Source of the DNA: Methyloversatilis universalis EHg5
Lineage (GTDB): Bacteria > Pseudomonadota > Gammaproteobacteria > Burkholderiales > Rhodocyclaceae
DNA: 64,000 bases
Direction of reading: 5' to 3'
Assembly (NCBI RefSeq): GCF_000378945.1
Contig: NZ_KB900539.1
Span: 1,997,142-2,061,141, forward strand
A program made the translations under genes and the position numbers. Positions 52,859 to 62,484 of this stretch are shown here, piece by piece. The notes below the pieces were generated by a model that saw only the letters and a program-made list of their open reading frames with translations, was not told the DNA's origin and did no database searches. Each line of letters starts with the position of its first letter. Positions within the stretch are counted from its first letter, which is position 1.

Positions 52859-54169
52859 TCAGTGGGCGCCTTCTTCCGCTGCCAGCTTGTGCCGCATCCT
52901 GCGCAGGCCGAGCGCTGCCAGGCCGGCGATAAGCGGGATGGACACCGCCGTCAGTATTTCCGGATTCAGCGGCAGCGCGTACTTGGCGCCCTTGGCCAGG
53001 TACTGCACCAGTTGCGAAGCGTAGTAGGTGATTGCGACGATGGACAGGCCTTCCACCGTTTCCTGCAGCCGCAGCTGCAGTTTGGCGCGGCGGTTCATCT
53101 GCGCCAGCAGTTCCTGGTTCTGCCGCTGCAGTTCGATGTCCACCCGGGTGCGCAGCAGCTGCGAATTACGGGCCACACGGCCGGACAGGTCTTCCTGTCG
53201 GCGGGCGATCGCCTCGCAGGTCGAGATTGCTGGCGTGAGTCGCCGGTCCATGAATTCACCCATGGTCGGAAAGCCTTCGATGCGCTGCTCGCGCAGTTCG
53301 GCGATGCGACTGCGTACCAGGCGGTAATAGGCCTGGGCCGCGCCGAAGCGGTAGGTGGTGCGCGCCACCGAATGTTCGACTTCGGCGGCCAGGCGGGTCA
53401 GGTGTGACAGCACGCTGCGCTCGTCCTCGGCGCTCGATGCATTGCCCATGCCGTCCATCAGGTTGGCCAGTTCGCCTTCGGCGCGGCCGAGCAGGCGGCC
53501 GACGTCCTTGGCTACGGGGAAGGCGAGCAGGGCGATTACGCGGTAAGTCTCGATTTCGAGCAGGCGCTGCACGGTACGGCCGGCCTGACGCGGCGTGAGC
53601 CGCTCGTCCAGCACCGTGTAGCGCGACCAGCCGTCGGTCAGCACGAAGTCGGTGAAGACCCACGCTGCGCCGTCGGACACCTGGGCACCGACCGCCTGGC
53701 GACCGCTGGCGACCAGACGGTCCATCACCACGCGCGGCGGCAGGTCGGCGGTCGAACGCAGTTCGATGTGCGTAGCCACCATGAGCTGACCGGGCAGGGC
53801 GTCGAACCAGACGGTGGGTACAGCGGCCAGCGCACCACGACTGCAGTCCTCGTCTGCAGCCGGCGCGCGGAAGAAGGCGTAGCTCGAGAACTCGTTGTGG
53901 CGCTCCCACTTGAGCCGGAAGTCGCCCACGTCCAGCTGCAGGTGCCCGCCGTCGGACTGCGGCAGCGGGCGCGCGTAGGCGTCGGCCAGCGCTTGCAGGT
54001 GGCGCAGTTCGTCGTCCTCGCTCAGACCGTCGTGCATCAGCGCGACATAGGACACCAGTTGCGGATGGCTGACCGGAACCGGCGGCCGGGCGTGCACCTC
54101 GTTGTTCAGCTTGTAGCGCAGCGGGTGTTCGACCGGGCGGTGCGTGGGGGCGGGCGTGGACGACGACAT
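52859..54169 (-). CDS. DUF3422 family membrane-anchored protein
   Basis: A 436-residue protein. The N-terminus HRPVEHPLRYKLNNEVHARP then PPVPVSHPQLVSYVALMH is the DUF3422 mark; the middle is helical with AFFRAPAADED and FTDFVLTDGWSRYTVLDERL; two membrane helices (about 365-425) end the protein, with a coiled-coil-like stretch (LLRTRVDIELQRQNQELLAQ) before them. Function unknown. Next to the Mn riboswitch but in its own unit, as it ends 47 bases upstream of the aptamer. Confidence 0.85.
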   Translation of the reverse strand: MSSSTPAPTHRPVEHPLRYKLNNEVHARPPVPVSHPQLVSYVALMHDGLSEDDELRHLQALADAYARPLPQSDGGHLQLDVGDFRLKWERHNEFSSYAFFRAPAADEDCSRGALAAVPTVWFDALPGQLMVATHIELRSTADLPPRVVMDRLVASGRQAVGAQVSDGAAWVFTDFVLTDGWSRYTVLDERLTPRQAGRTVQRLLEIETYRVIALLAFPVAKDVGRLLGRAEGELANLMDGMGNASSAEDERSVLSHLTRLAAEVEHSVARTTYRFGAAQAYYRLVRSRIAELREQRIEGFPTMGEFMDRRLTPAISTCEAIARRQEDLSGRVARNSQLLRTRVDIELQRQNQELLAQMNRRAKLQLRLQETVEGLSIVAITYYASQLVQYLAKGAKYALPLNPEILTAVSIPLIAGLAALGLRRMRHKLAAEEGAH

Positions 54170-54383
54170 GAAGCGACCGGGTGAATGAAAGTAAGAACCT
54201 TCATTGTGCAGGAGGCAGGCGTGCTTCGGGCACTGCGACAGCGGGCGTGACGGAATTCACGCCCTGCCCGGTTGCAGCTGCCGTCCGCCGGCTGATGCCC
54301 GCCGTTCGTCCTGCATGGGTCGAGATTGAACGGGCATTGATTTAACCTCGATTTACATAATTCCCTGAACCGCGTTCACTTCC

Positions 54384-55019
54384 ATGACAGACGCTAGGAC
54401 CTCACAGCAGGGCTTTTCGCTGATCGAACTGCTCATCGTGGTTGCGCTGCTCGCCATCCTCGCCGCGATGGCCATGCCGTCATTCCAGGGTTTCATCGCG
54501 TCGAACCGTCTGACCGCTGAGTCGAATGAAATGCTGGCCGGCCTCAACCTGGCCCGCTCCGAAGCGGTGCGCATCCAGCGGCGCGTCATCCTGTGCCGGG
54601 TCGCCACAGCGGGTCTCACCTCAACCTCCGGCTGCGTGACCACCGCGGACGGTGCGCCCTGGCAGGGCTGGGCGGTGTTCGTGGACAACGATTCGGACGG
54701 CGCTTACGACGTCGGCGAAACCATTCTGCGCACGCAGACGATTACCGCGAACGGGTTGGTATTTGCGTCGGACGCCGGCCTGGGCACTGCCGGCAACCGC
54801 ATCGTGTTCAGACCGGACGGGCTGGCCAGGGCCGTGGATGCCGTGGCATTGCAGGCAGCCCAGATTACGGTGTGCGACAGCAGTGGCGTACTGGCCGGCG
54901 AGAACGCACGCATGGTGGCTCTGCAGTCCGGCAGCCGGGTGGCGGTCACGCGGGCGACGATCAGCAACTGCGGCGTCGTGCCCGAGCCGGCGACGTCATC
55001 GACGGAGAGCACGATATGA
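54384..55019 (+). CDS. fimT: Minor pilin FimT/GspH (module 1)
   Basis: A 211-residue type IV prepilin. PilD cleavage is after Gly10 in QQGFSLIELLIVVALLAILA, with Glu5 of the mature form kept. The GspH-like body has LNLARSEAVRIQRRVILCRV and AGNRIVFRPDGLARAV. It opens the first minor-pilin module. The 214-base gap before it (54170-54383) is the only AT-rich stretch nearby and must hold the promoter; I could not fix a -35/-10 pair. The stop overlaps the pilV start (ATGA). Confidence 0.88.
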   Translation: MTDARTSQQGFSLIELLIVVALLAILAAMAMPSFQGFIASNRLTAESNEMLAGLNLARSEAVRIQRRVILCRVATAGLTSTSGCVTTADGAPWQGWAVFVDNDSDGAYDVGETILRTQTITANGLVFASDAGLGTAGNRIVFRPDGLARAVDAVALQAAQITVCDSSGVLAGENARMVALQSGSRVAVTRATISNCGVVPEPATSSTESTI

Positions 55020-55483
55020 GGACAGGGCGGACCGAGTGCGGGCGCGATACGCAACAGGGCGTTTCGCTGATCGAGGTACTGGTGGCGCTGTTCGTGCTGG
55101 CGTTCGGCATGCTCGGCATCGCCGGCATGCAGACCATGGCGATGAAAGCCAACCAGAGTGCGTTCGAGCGCAACGCGGTGGTCATTTCCGCCAATTCGAT
55201 TGCCGAGCGCATGCGCAGCAACCAGGCCGCAGCACGCAGCGGCAGCTATAACCGCACCATGCCGACCGGTGCATGCACCGCGCCCTCCGGCACCGACCGG
55301 GTGTCGACGGATATCCAGAGATGGCTGGGCGAACTGAACCAGAACCTGGCCGGCAGCGGCGCCTGCGGCGCCATCAACTGCGCCGGAACGCCGGCGGCCT
55401 GCCGCATCACCTTGCGCTGGGACGACAGCCGGGTGGCCAACGGCGGCGCTTCGCAAACCTTTGAAGTGGACGTGCGGATATGA
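55016..55483 (+). CDS. pilV: Minor pilin PilV (module 1)
   Basis: A 155-residue prepilin: cleavage in QQG then VSLIEVLVALFVLAFGMLGI, with the PilV-typical GIAGMQTMAMKANQSAFERN helix and CRITLRWDDSRVANGG near the end. ATG at 55016 overlaps the fimT stop, and the end overlaps pilW (ATGA). It primes pilus assembly in the PilVWX-PilY1 tip complex. Confidence 0.9.
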   Translation: MRTGRTECGRDTQQGVSLIEVLVALFVLAFGMLGIAGMQTMAMKANQSAFERNAVVISANSIAERMRSNQAAARSGSYNRTMPTGACTAPSGTDRVSTDIQRWLGELNQNLAGSGACGAINCAGTPAACRITLRWDDSRVANGGASQTFEVDVRI

Positions 55484-56544
55484 AGCGTACCGTTCGCAGC
55501 CAGACCGGCGTGTCGCTGGTCGAAGTGCTGGTCGCACTGGCGCTTGGACTGGTGATATCGGTCGGCGCCATTTCTGTCGTGATGGGCAACCGCCAGGCCT
55601 ATCGGACCACCGAGTCGCTGGCGCGGGTGCAGGAAACCACCCGTGTCGCCTTCGACCTGATGTCGCGCGATCTGCGGTCCGCCGGCATCAATGCCTGCAG
55701 CGGTGGCGTGCGGGTGATGAATCTGCTGAACACGCCGACCACCCGCTGGTGGTCTGACTGGACCGGCGGCCTGCGCGGATTCAATGACACCGATGCCGCC
55801 GGTGCGGTCGCCATCGGTACTGCAGTGGGGCAGCGCGTAAACAATACCGACGTGATACAGATCATGCGCGGTGCATCGGATGCGTTGCCGGTGCGGGCCC
55901 ATAACTCGACTGCCGCGTCGGCCACCATCGGCAGCCTGAGCGTCCCGGCAACCTCGATCGCGCTGGAGCGCCCGAATGGCCAGGCGCATGCCTTTGCGCC
56001 GGGCGATCTGCTGGTGGTGTGCGACTACGAGGACACGACGATTTTCCAGGTGTCGGCCATCGATGCGGCATCGAATTCGGTCGCACACGCGGCAAACACC
56101 GGTTCGCCCGGCAACTGCGGCATCAAGATGGGCTTCGGCAGCAGTTGTGCCGCAGCACCGGTGCGGGCCTTCGTACCCGGTTCGTCGGTCATGCGCTTCG
56201 AGCCGGTCGCGTGGTTCGTCGGCAACAACGGGCGTACCGGCACGCAGAGCAGCCCAACCTCCCTCTACCGCATCAGCGTGCGCGGCAATGGCACTGGCAC
56301 TGCTGCTCCGGTGGTGGAAGAGGTGGTCGAAGGCGTGCGCGACATGCAGGTGACCTATGTGCTTGGAACGCAGTACCTGACGGCCAACCAGATCACCTCG
56401 ATTCCTAACTGGGAACTGGTGACCGGCGTCGAGATACAGCTGGTGATCGAGTCGCCGGAAAGCGGCACCACATCTGGTGCGGCGACAAACCGGCTTACCC
56501 GCACGCTCATCCACATGGTCAATCTGAGGAACCGGGTGCCATGA
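55480..56544 (+). CDS. pilW: Minor pilin PilW (module 1)
   Basis: A 354-residue prepilin: QTG then VSLVEVLVALALGLVISVGA, with GNRQAYRTTESLARVQETTR and FDLMSRDLRSAGINACSGGV, the PilW-family helix and disulfide segment. The C-terminal MQVTYVLG ... GVEIQLVIESPE block is standard. Start overlaps pilV and end overlaps pilX (ATGA). Confidence 0.9.
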   Translation: MKRTVRSQTGVSLVEVLVALALGLVISVGAISVVMGNRQAYRTTESLARVQETTRVAFDLMSRDLRSAGINACSGGVRVMNLLNTPTTRWWSDWTGGLRGFNDTDAAGAVAIGTAVGQRVNNTDVIQIMRGASDALPVRAHNSTAASATIGSLSVPATSIALERPNGQAHAFAPGDLLVVCDYEDTTIFQVSAIDAASNSVAHAANTGSPGNCGIKMGFGSSCAAAPVRAFVPGSSVMRFEPVAWFVGNNGRTGTQSSPTSLYRISVRGNGTGTAAPVVEEVVEGVRDMQVTYVLGTQYLTANQITSIPNWELVTGVEIQLVIESPESGTTSGAATNRLTRTLIHMVNLRNRVP

Positions 56545-57164
56545 AAGCCCAACATTTCCCGCACTTCAGCCGGCAGCGCGGCGCCACGCTGCTGATCGCC
56601 CTGGTGCTGCTGGTGGTGATGACGCTGCTCGGCCTGTCCAGCATACGCAGTACCAGCATGCAGGAACGCATGGGCGCCAACCTCTATGATCGCAGCCTGG
56701 CTTTTCAGGCGGTCGAGTCGGCGCTGCGCGAGGCGGAGGGCACGATCACCATCAACACCGCCGTAACCAATGCGAGCGGGCTGTACTGCCCGCCCAATGG
56801 CGTGCCGCCCTCATGTGCGATACCCGGTCCGTCAGCCACCCAGAGCACGCCGGCAGAGGGCGCGACCTCGCCCACCGGTGCGCCCGAAGTCACCTTCGTC
56901 GAACGCTGGAAGGATGGCACCACGCAGTGGGCTGCTGCCTCGACCTGGTGGAACAGCGTGGACAGTTCGATGAAAGCGCGTCTGGGCGGCACCAACCGCC
57001 GGCCGGAATACATCATCGAGTACATGGGCGAATCGGAAGACGGCACCGGCTGCGGCCGCCGCAACGAAACCAGCTGCCGTGGACCGCGCTACCGGGTGAC
57101 CGCCCGCATCCCGCCGGTCGATGGCCTGCCCAACGTGGTTCTTCAGACCAGCTTCCGGCCCTGA
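56541..57164 (+). CDS. pilX: Minor pilin PilX (module 1)
   Basis: A 207-residue prepilin: QRG then ATLLIALVLLVVMTLLGLSS, with no Glu5, as usual in PilX. IRSTSMQERMGANLYDRSLA then FQAVESALREAEG is the family's conserved helix. It has GCGRRNETSCRGPRYRVTAR near the end. The pilY1 ATG is 20 bases after the stop. Confidence 0.9.
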   Translation: MKAQHFPHFSRQRGATLLIALVLLVVMTLLGLSSIRSTSMQERMGANLYDRSLAFQAVESALREAEGTITINTAVTNASGLYCPPNGVPPSCAIPGPSATQSTPAEGATSPTGAPEVTFVERWKDGTTQWAAASTWWNSVDSSMKARLGGTNRRPEYIIEYMGESEDGTGCGRRNETSCRGPRYRVTARIPPVDGLPNVVLQTSFRP

Positions 57165-57184
57165 TCATTTCGGAGCACACCAGC

Positions 57185-60100
57185 ATGACGCACACACGCA
57201 AATTCGCAGGCAGTGCCCGCCGCCGGCTGCATGCCGCGCTGCTCGTGGCATTCTCGACAACGCTGCCGGTGCAGGCGGCGACCGACATATCGAATCAGCC
57301 TCTGGTGCTGAACGTCACCGCTGCACCGAACGTGCTGATGATTCTGGACAATTCCGGGTCGATGGCGTCGGAAACCCTGCCCGATGACTTCTTCAACGAA
57401 TTCTCGATCGACTTCGTGCTGAAGCCGGCGTCCGATACCAACGAAGTGGTGCCGGACTATGACGATCTGAACATCCTGAACGTGGCGGGGCGCTCGGCCT
57501 GGCTGAACCGGGTGTACTACGACCCCACCGTCACTTACAAACCTTGGACCAAGGCCGACGGCACCGCCTATCCGGCGTCGACGCCGACCGCGGCACCGGC
57601 CGCACCCGGATCGACCACGCTGGTCGACCTGACCAGCCAGATCAGTCGCAGCTTCAAGTGGCGCAAGAACACCTCGGTCACCACCTTCTCATTCAGTTCG
57701 TCGGCGATTACCCGCAACAATGCCTGCGCAGGCGGTGCGGACAACTGTTCGATGACCTTCTGGCCGATCACCTATTTCGTGCACAAGGGTACGGGTTCCA
57801 TCTACTCGCGTGCCAATTACTACCGCTATCGCATCCAGGGCACGACCGCCTACCGGAAAGACCTTGCGGACGGTACCGAAGTGACGGTCTCCAGCCTGAC
57901 CTGGTCCAATGGCATCACTCGTACCGTGGATCAGGAGACGCGCAACTTCGCGAACTGGTACACCTATGGCCGGACCCGGATGAATTCGGCCAAGGGCGGG
58001 GTGAGCTCGGCCTTCTCGACGCTGGGGCAGAATTACCGCGTGGGTTTCCGCACCATCAATGGCACTTCCGGCTGGCTCAGCATTCCAACCACCGGCACCT
58101 TTTCCGACACCAACCGCACCAACTTCTTCGACAAGCTGTTCGCAGCGTCGCCTTCGGGGTTGACACCGCTGCGCAAATCGCTGCTGGATGCGGGTGAGTA
58201 TTTCAAGACGTCGGCTCCGTGGGGACCGGACGTGGCCGGTGCTCCGCTCGGCTGCCGTCAAGCCTTCACCATCATGACCACGGACGGGTACTACAACTCG
58301 ACCAGTGACAGAGACATCACGGCGGTCAACAGCGCGATCGGCAACGCGGACCGCAGCAAGGGTCGGCCCTACGCCGACACCTATTCGCTGACGCTGGCCG
58401 ATATCGCGATGCATTATTACGACACCGATCTGCAGTCCACAATCCCGGACAAGGTGCCCACCAGCGGCGAAGACCCGAACAACCGCCAGCACATGAATAC
58501 CTTCGCCGTGGCTTTCGGCCTGAAGGGCACGCTGGATCCGGCGACCGATCTTCCGGCGCTGACCGCGGGCACGAAGTCGTGGCCTGATCCCACCACCAAC
58601 GATACTGCGAAGCTCGATGATCTCTGGCACGCCACCGTGAACGGCCGCGGGCGCTTCGTCAGTGCGGCGGATCCGACCGAATTCGCCAGTGGTCTGAAGG
58701 CGGCGCTCGACACCATCGTTGCCCGCACCGCGTCGTCGTCCAACCTCGGCGTATCGTCCGCCCAGCTGCGCCAGGGCAGCCGCGTATACCAGGCCCGCTT
58801 CACCAGCGAGGTGTGGACTGGTGACATTTGGGCTTTCCAGGTCGGCTCCGATGGCAATATTGCGAGCACCGCAAACTGGAAGGCATCGGAACAGATTCCG
58901 GGGCCGTCGGCGCGCAATATCTACACCCGCAACGGTACGACTGCGGTCGATTTCACCTGGAGCAACCTGAGTGACACGCAGAAGGCCGCGCTCGGCAACA
59001 GCAGTGCGGTGCTCGATTATCTGAGGGGCGTGCGTACCGGCGAGGCTGCCGAAGGCGGCACTTTCCGCAACCGCAATCTGCTGATTGGTGACATCGTGCA
59101 TTCGTCGCCGGTGTTCGTCGGTGCACCGGACAATTTCGGGTACGAGCGCTACTCCTGGGACGGCGCCTCGACCTATCAGGATTTCCGCTCCCTGCGCGCC
59201 AACCGTACGCCCATGCTGTACGTGAACGCCAATGACGGCATGACGCATGGCTTCAATGCCAATACCGGTGCCGAAGTGTTCGCCTACGTGCCGTCGTCGG
59301 CGCTGGCGCAGATGAATACGCTGACGCAGCCCAACTACAGCCACCAGTTCATCAACGACGGCTCCATCAATGTGGCCGATGTATACGACGCCAGCGGCAG
59401 CGCCGGTGTCTGGCGCAGCCTGCTGTTCAGCTCCACCGGTCGGGGCGGGCGTCAGCTTTATGCGCTCGACGTGAGCGATCCGACGGTGCCGGCCAGCGGA
59501 GCGGCCGGGGCGCGGGTGAAGTGGGAGTTCTCGCACAGCGACTTTGGCCGCTTCACCGGCCGGCCGGTGGTGGCGCGAATGAACAACGGCGTATGGGCGG
59601 TCATCGTCGGCAACGGTTACAACAGTGACCAGTACAAGGGTTATCTGTTCGTGATCAACGCGCTGACCGGCGCCCTGATTTCGACCATAGATACCGGCGC
59701 CTGCGCGACCACCGATTCGCCCTGCCTGAGCAACGGGCTGGCCGAGATCACGACCTGGGACGACGACGACGACGGCGACGTCGATTATGTATATGCCGGT
59801 GATCTGCGCGGCAATCTGTGGCGGTTCGACATGACGTCCTCGGTGCCGTCCGAGTGGAAGGCATCGTTCGGTACCGCCGCCAGCCCGCTGCCGCTGTTCC
59901 GCGCAGTGGATTCTGCCGGTACGCCGCAGCCGATCACTTCGCGCGTCGAGGTGATGCTGGATCCGTCTACCGGTGTGCGCTGGGTGTCCTTCGGCACCGG
60001 CCAGTTCCTGAGCACCACCGACCGTACCAGTCACGCCGTCCAGTCCTGGTACGGCATGTATGACAACTATCTGACGGGTGCTGCGACCAGCCCCGTGGTC

Positions 60101-60793
60101 GGACGGACCAATCTCGCCGAACGTCGGGTGATCAAGGAAACGACCCAGACCACCGGCACTGGCGATACCGCGACCACGGTGAGCGTGCGGGTCATTTCGG
60201 CACCGGGCGACGACGTGGGCGGGCAGGCCGTGACTGACGCCGATGGCGCCTACATCCGCAAGGGCTGGTATCTGGATCTGCTGCCCGAATCGCGTACCGC
60301 AGCCGGCGAGCGCATGATCTACGGCGTACAGGCCTTCGGTGGTGCGCTGTTCGCGACCTCGGCCATCCCGGCGGACGATCCCTGCACGCCGGGCGGCTCA
60401 GGCTGGCTGATGGGTATCAATCCCTACACCGGCGGCCGGCTGGGCGCCGATCTGTTCGCCAACCGTGCGCAGGTCACGATCACCTCGGGTGAAACGTCCA
60501 GTCGTTACTATGTGAGTGCGGTCAGTACCGGTTCCATGCCGTCCAGCCCCATCCTTGTGCGCAACGAGGGCACCGGCGGTACGACCACCGGTGGCAGCAC
60601 CGGCAATTCGGGCAACACCGGCACCGATACCGGTGGATCGACCGGCGGCAGCACCGGAAGCAATTCGTCCGGCGGCGTCGTGGGCCGTTCGGATGCGTTG
60701 GTCAATACATCCGATCTCGGTATCCTGCGCGAGCGCCTGAACCTGCCGGACCGCTTCGGCCGCATTTCCTGGCGCGAACTGATTTCGGACTGA
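57185..60793 (+). CDS. pilY1: Pilus tip adhesin and assembly protein PilY1
   Basis: A 1202-residue exported protein. Signal peptide about 1-32 (ALLVAFSTTLPVQA). A von Willebrand A-like N-terminal domain has the MIDAS start DNSGSM at residues 55-60. From about 530 a seven-bladed beta-propeller follows, with VFVGAPDNFGYERYSWDGAS, MLYVNANDGMTHGFN and a calcium loop DDDDDGDVDYVYAGD near residues 859-873. A Gly/Ser/Thr low-complexity stretch (GGTTTGGSTGNSGNTG...) is at about 1135-1165. It caps the pilus and controls retraction. The ATG at 57185 follows pilX by 20 bases; the upstream frame is shadow sequence of pilX. Confidence 0.93.
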   Translation: MTHTRKFAGSARRRLHAALLVAFSTTLPVQAATDISNQPLVLNVTAAPNVLMILDNSGSMASETLPDDFFNEFSIDFVLKPASDTNEVVPDYDDLNILNVAGRSAWLNRVYYDPTVTYKPWTKADGTAYPASTPTAAPAAPGSTTLVDLTSQISRSFKWRKNTSVTTFSFSSSAITRNNACAGGADNCSMTFWPITYFVHKGTGSIYSRANYYRYRIQGTTAYRKDLADGTEVTVSSLTWSNGITRTVDQETRNFANWYTYGRTRMNSAKGGVSSAFSTLGQNYRVGFRTINGTSGWLSIPTTGTFSDTNRTNFFDKLFAASPSGLTPLRKSLLDAGEYFKTSAPWGPDVAGAPLGCRQAFTIMTTDGYYNSTSDRDITAVNSAIGNADRSKGRPYADTYSLTLADIAMHYYDTDLQSTIPDKVPTSGEDPNNRQHMNTFAVAFGLKGTLDPATDLPALTAGTKSWPDPTTNDTAKLDDLWHATVNGRGRFVSAADPTEFASGLKAALDTIVARTASSSNLGVSSAQLRQGSRVYQARFTSEVWTGDIWAFQVGSDGNIASTANWKASEQIPGPSARNIYTRNGTTAVDFTWSNLSDTQKAALGNSSAVLDYLRGVRTGEAAEGGTFRNRNLLIGDIVHSSPVFVGAPDNFGYERYSWDGASTYQDFRSLRANRTPMLYVNANDGMTHGFNANTGAEVFAYVPSSALAQMNTLTQPNYSHQFINDGSINVADVYDASGSAGVWRSLLFSSTGRGGRQLYALDVSDPTVPASGAAGARVKWEFSHSDFGRFTGRPVVARMNNGVWAVIVGNGYNSDQYKGYLFVINALTGALISTIDTGACATTDSPCLSNGLAEITTWDDDDDGDVDYVYAGDLRGNLWRFDMTSSVPSEWKASFGTAASPLPLFRAVDSAGTPQPITSRVEVMLDPSTGVRWVSFGTGQFLSTTDRTSHAVQSWYGMYDNYLTGAATSPVVGRTNLAERRVIKETTQTTGTGDTATTVSVRVISAPGDDVGGQAVTDADGAYIRKGWYLDLLPESRTAAGERMIYGVQAFGGALFATSAIPADDPCTPGGSGWLMGINPYTGGRLGADLFANRAQVTITSGETSSRYYVSAVSTGSMPSSPILVRNEGTGGTTTGGSTGNSGNTGTDTGGSTGGSTGSNSSGGVVGRSDALVNTSDLGILRERLNLPDRFGRISWRELISD

Positions 60794-60818
60794 TCCCGGA
60801 CCGTAACGGAAAGCACAC

Positions 60819-61301
60819 ATGAACCACTCCCGCACCGCGCGCCTGCAGCAGGGCTTCACGCTGATCGAACTGCTGGTGGTTGTCGCCATCATCGGCATCC
60901 TGTCCGCGATCGCCTATCCCAATTACACGCAGTACGTCATCGACAGCAGACGGGCCAGTGCTGCGGCCTGCCTGACTCAGCAGGGGCAGATGCTCGAGCG
61001 TTTCTTCACCACCAATCTGACCTACGTCGGCGGTGACGGCGACGCCAACGCAAACGGCACCCGTGATTTGAACGAATTGCAGTGCGTGACCGATCTGGCC
61101 GGTTTCTACACGTTTGGCGTGGTGATCGCCAACGCCACACCCCGGCAGTTCGCGATTACCGCTGCACCGCAAAGCAGACAGCAGAGCAATGACCGGAAAT
61201 GCGGATGTTCGCTTGCGCTGGATCAGGCCGGTACCAAGGGCGCGAGCGGAAGTGCGGCCAGCTGTGCCAGCGCAGCCGGAGTCACGGCCTGCTGGAAGTG
61301 A
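60819..61301 (+). CDS. pilE: Type IV pilin-like protein PilE
   Basis: A 160-residue prepilin: cleavage in LQQG then FTLIELLVVVAIIGILSAIA, Glu5 present, and YPNYTQYVIDSRRASAAACL helix. The C-terminus has several Cys (CGCSLALDQ, SCASAAGVTACWK), more than one disulfide loop of a major pilin. It is the last gene of module 1 and is more likely a minor pilin PilE than the main subunit. Confidence 0.88.
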   Translation: MNHSRTARLQQGFTLIELLVVVAIIGILSAIAYPNYTQYVIDSRRASAAACLTQQGQMLERFFTTNLTYVGGDGDANANGTRDLNELQCVTDLAGFYTFGVVIANATPRQFAITAAPQSRQQSNDRKCGCSLALDQAGTKGASGSAASCASAAGVTACWK

Positions 61302-61414
61302 TGTCCGCAGTGCCTGATCCGACACACTATTTCACCCGCCGGGCAGCCGAGGGGGCGCTCAAGCTGCAAGGTGGTACGGCCGTAAACCGTTGATCCACCC
61401 TGAAAGCGCTGTTC

Positions 61415-62035
61415 ATGACCGGCCCTCGAACCTTGGCGGGCTTCTCGCTGCTGGAACTGATGATCGTGGTCGCCATCCTGTCGGTGATCGCGGCTTTTGC
61501 CGTTCCGTCCTTCCAGTCACTGATTTCGCTCAACCGGCTCTCCAGCGAAGCCAACGAACTGCTTGCTGGCCTTGGTCAGGCGCGTACCGAGGCCATCCGT
61601 CTGAATCGCCGTACGGTGCTGTGCCGCGCTTCGGTGGCTTCCGGCCAGGTGAACGCTGCCGGTGGCTGCGTGGCGGGCAGCGACAGCTGGGCCGGCTGGA
61701 TGGTTTTCGTCGATGCCGACGACAGCGGCAGCTACAACCCGAATGCCGCCACCAATCCGGAAGAAGTGATGGTGCGTGCCCACGTGTTCAACGGTACCCA
61801 GTTGCGGATTACCCCCAGTGCAGGCTTTGCCGGTGCGGGCAATCGCATCGTATTCAGACCGGACGGGCTGGCGAGGGCGGCGGGCCAGACCACGCTGCAG
61901 ACCGCCACCCTGCGCATCTGCGAGCCGTCGACTTCGATGCAGCAGAACGCAAGAGATGTCCGGATAGGTGGCGGCAGCCGGCTCAGCGTCAGCCGCATGA
62001 CCGCTGCAACCTGCACTGTGCCGGGAGACAGCTGA
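61415..62035 (+). CDS. Minor pilin FimT/GspH (module 2)
   Basis: A 206-residue prepilin and paralogue of the gene at 54384: LAG then FSLLELMIVVAILSVIAAFA, the same AGNRIVFRPDGLARA block and GRICEPS-type tail. It starts the second module 113 bases after pilE with no clear promoter in between, so both modules may be one transcript. The stop overlaps the next start (TGATG). Confidence 0.87.
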   Translation: MTGPRTLAGFSLLELMIVVAILSVIAAFAVPSFQSLISLNRLSSEANELLAGLGQARTEAIRLNRRTVLCRASVASGQVNAAGGCVAGSDSWAGWMVFVDADDSGSYNPNAATNPEEVMVRAHVFNGTQLRITPSAGFAGAGNRIVFRPDGLARAAGQTTLQTATLRICEPSTSMQQNARDVRIGGGSRLSVSRMTAATCTVPGDS

Positions 62036-62484
62036 TGGCGATGCAGCGCACACAGGCAGGCATTTCGCTGATCGAGGTCATGGTGGCGGTATTCGTGCTG
62101 GCCATTGGCCTTCTCGGCATGGCCGGCCTGCAGATGGCATCGCTGCGTTCCAACCAGAGTTCCTATGAACGCAGCGCAGCAGTGCTCGCCGCGTACACCA
62201 TGATCGACCGTCTGCGGGCCGACGCCACTGCCGCACGTGCCGGCAGCTACAACCTTGCGCTGGTGAACAACGCCTGCGCCACGCCGTCCGGGAGCACTTT
62301 TCCGGCGACCCAGCTGGCCGCCTGGTTGACCGAGCTGCAGACCAGCATGGGCTCGTCGGCGTGCGGTGGCGTCACCTGTACCGCCGGCGCGACCGCGACC
62401 TGCGTCATCAGGGTGCGCTGGGACGACAGCCGGGTACGCGGAGGCCTGACCAATCAGACCTTCTCGATCGAGGCGCGGCTGTGA
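62035..62484 (+). CDS. Minor pilin PilV (module 2)
   Basis: A 149-residue prepilin: QAG then ISLIEVMVAVFVLAIGLLGM, with AGLQMASLRSNQSSYERSAA and IRVRWDDSRVRGGLTNQTFS, closely similar to the copy at 55016 (shared RWDDSRV). The ATG at 62035 overlaps the fimT stop; the end overlaps the pilW GTG start. Confidence 0.88.
   Translation: MAMQRTQAGISLIEVMVAVFVLAIGLLGMAGLQMASLRSNQSSYERSAAVLAAYTMIDRLRADATAARAGSYNLALVNNACATPSGSTFPATQLAAWLTELQTSMGSSACGGVTCTAGATATCVIRVRWDDSRVRGGLTNQTFSIEARL

Noticed and set aside
54326-54359. Sigma-70 promoter before fimT (TTGAAC and TACATA)
   Set aside because: The spacer is about 22 bases and other pairings leave 11, so no acceptable match.
57689-60034. 781-codon minus frame opposite pilY1
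   Set aside because: Arg/Ala/Gly/His-rich shadow; pilY1 on the other strand has clear domain motifs.
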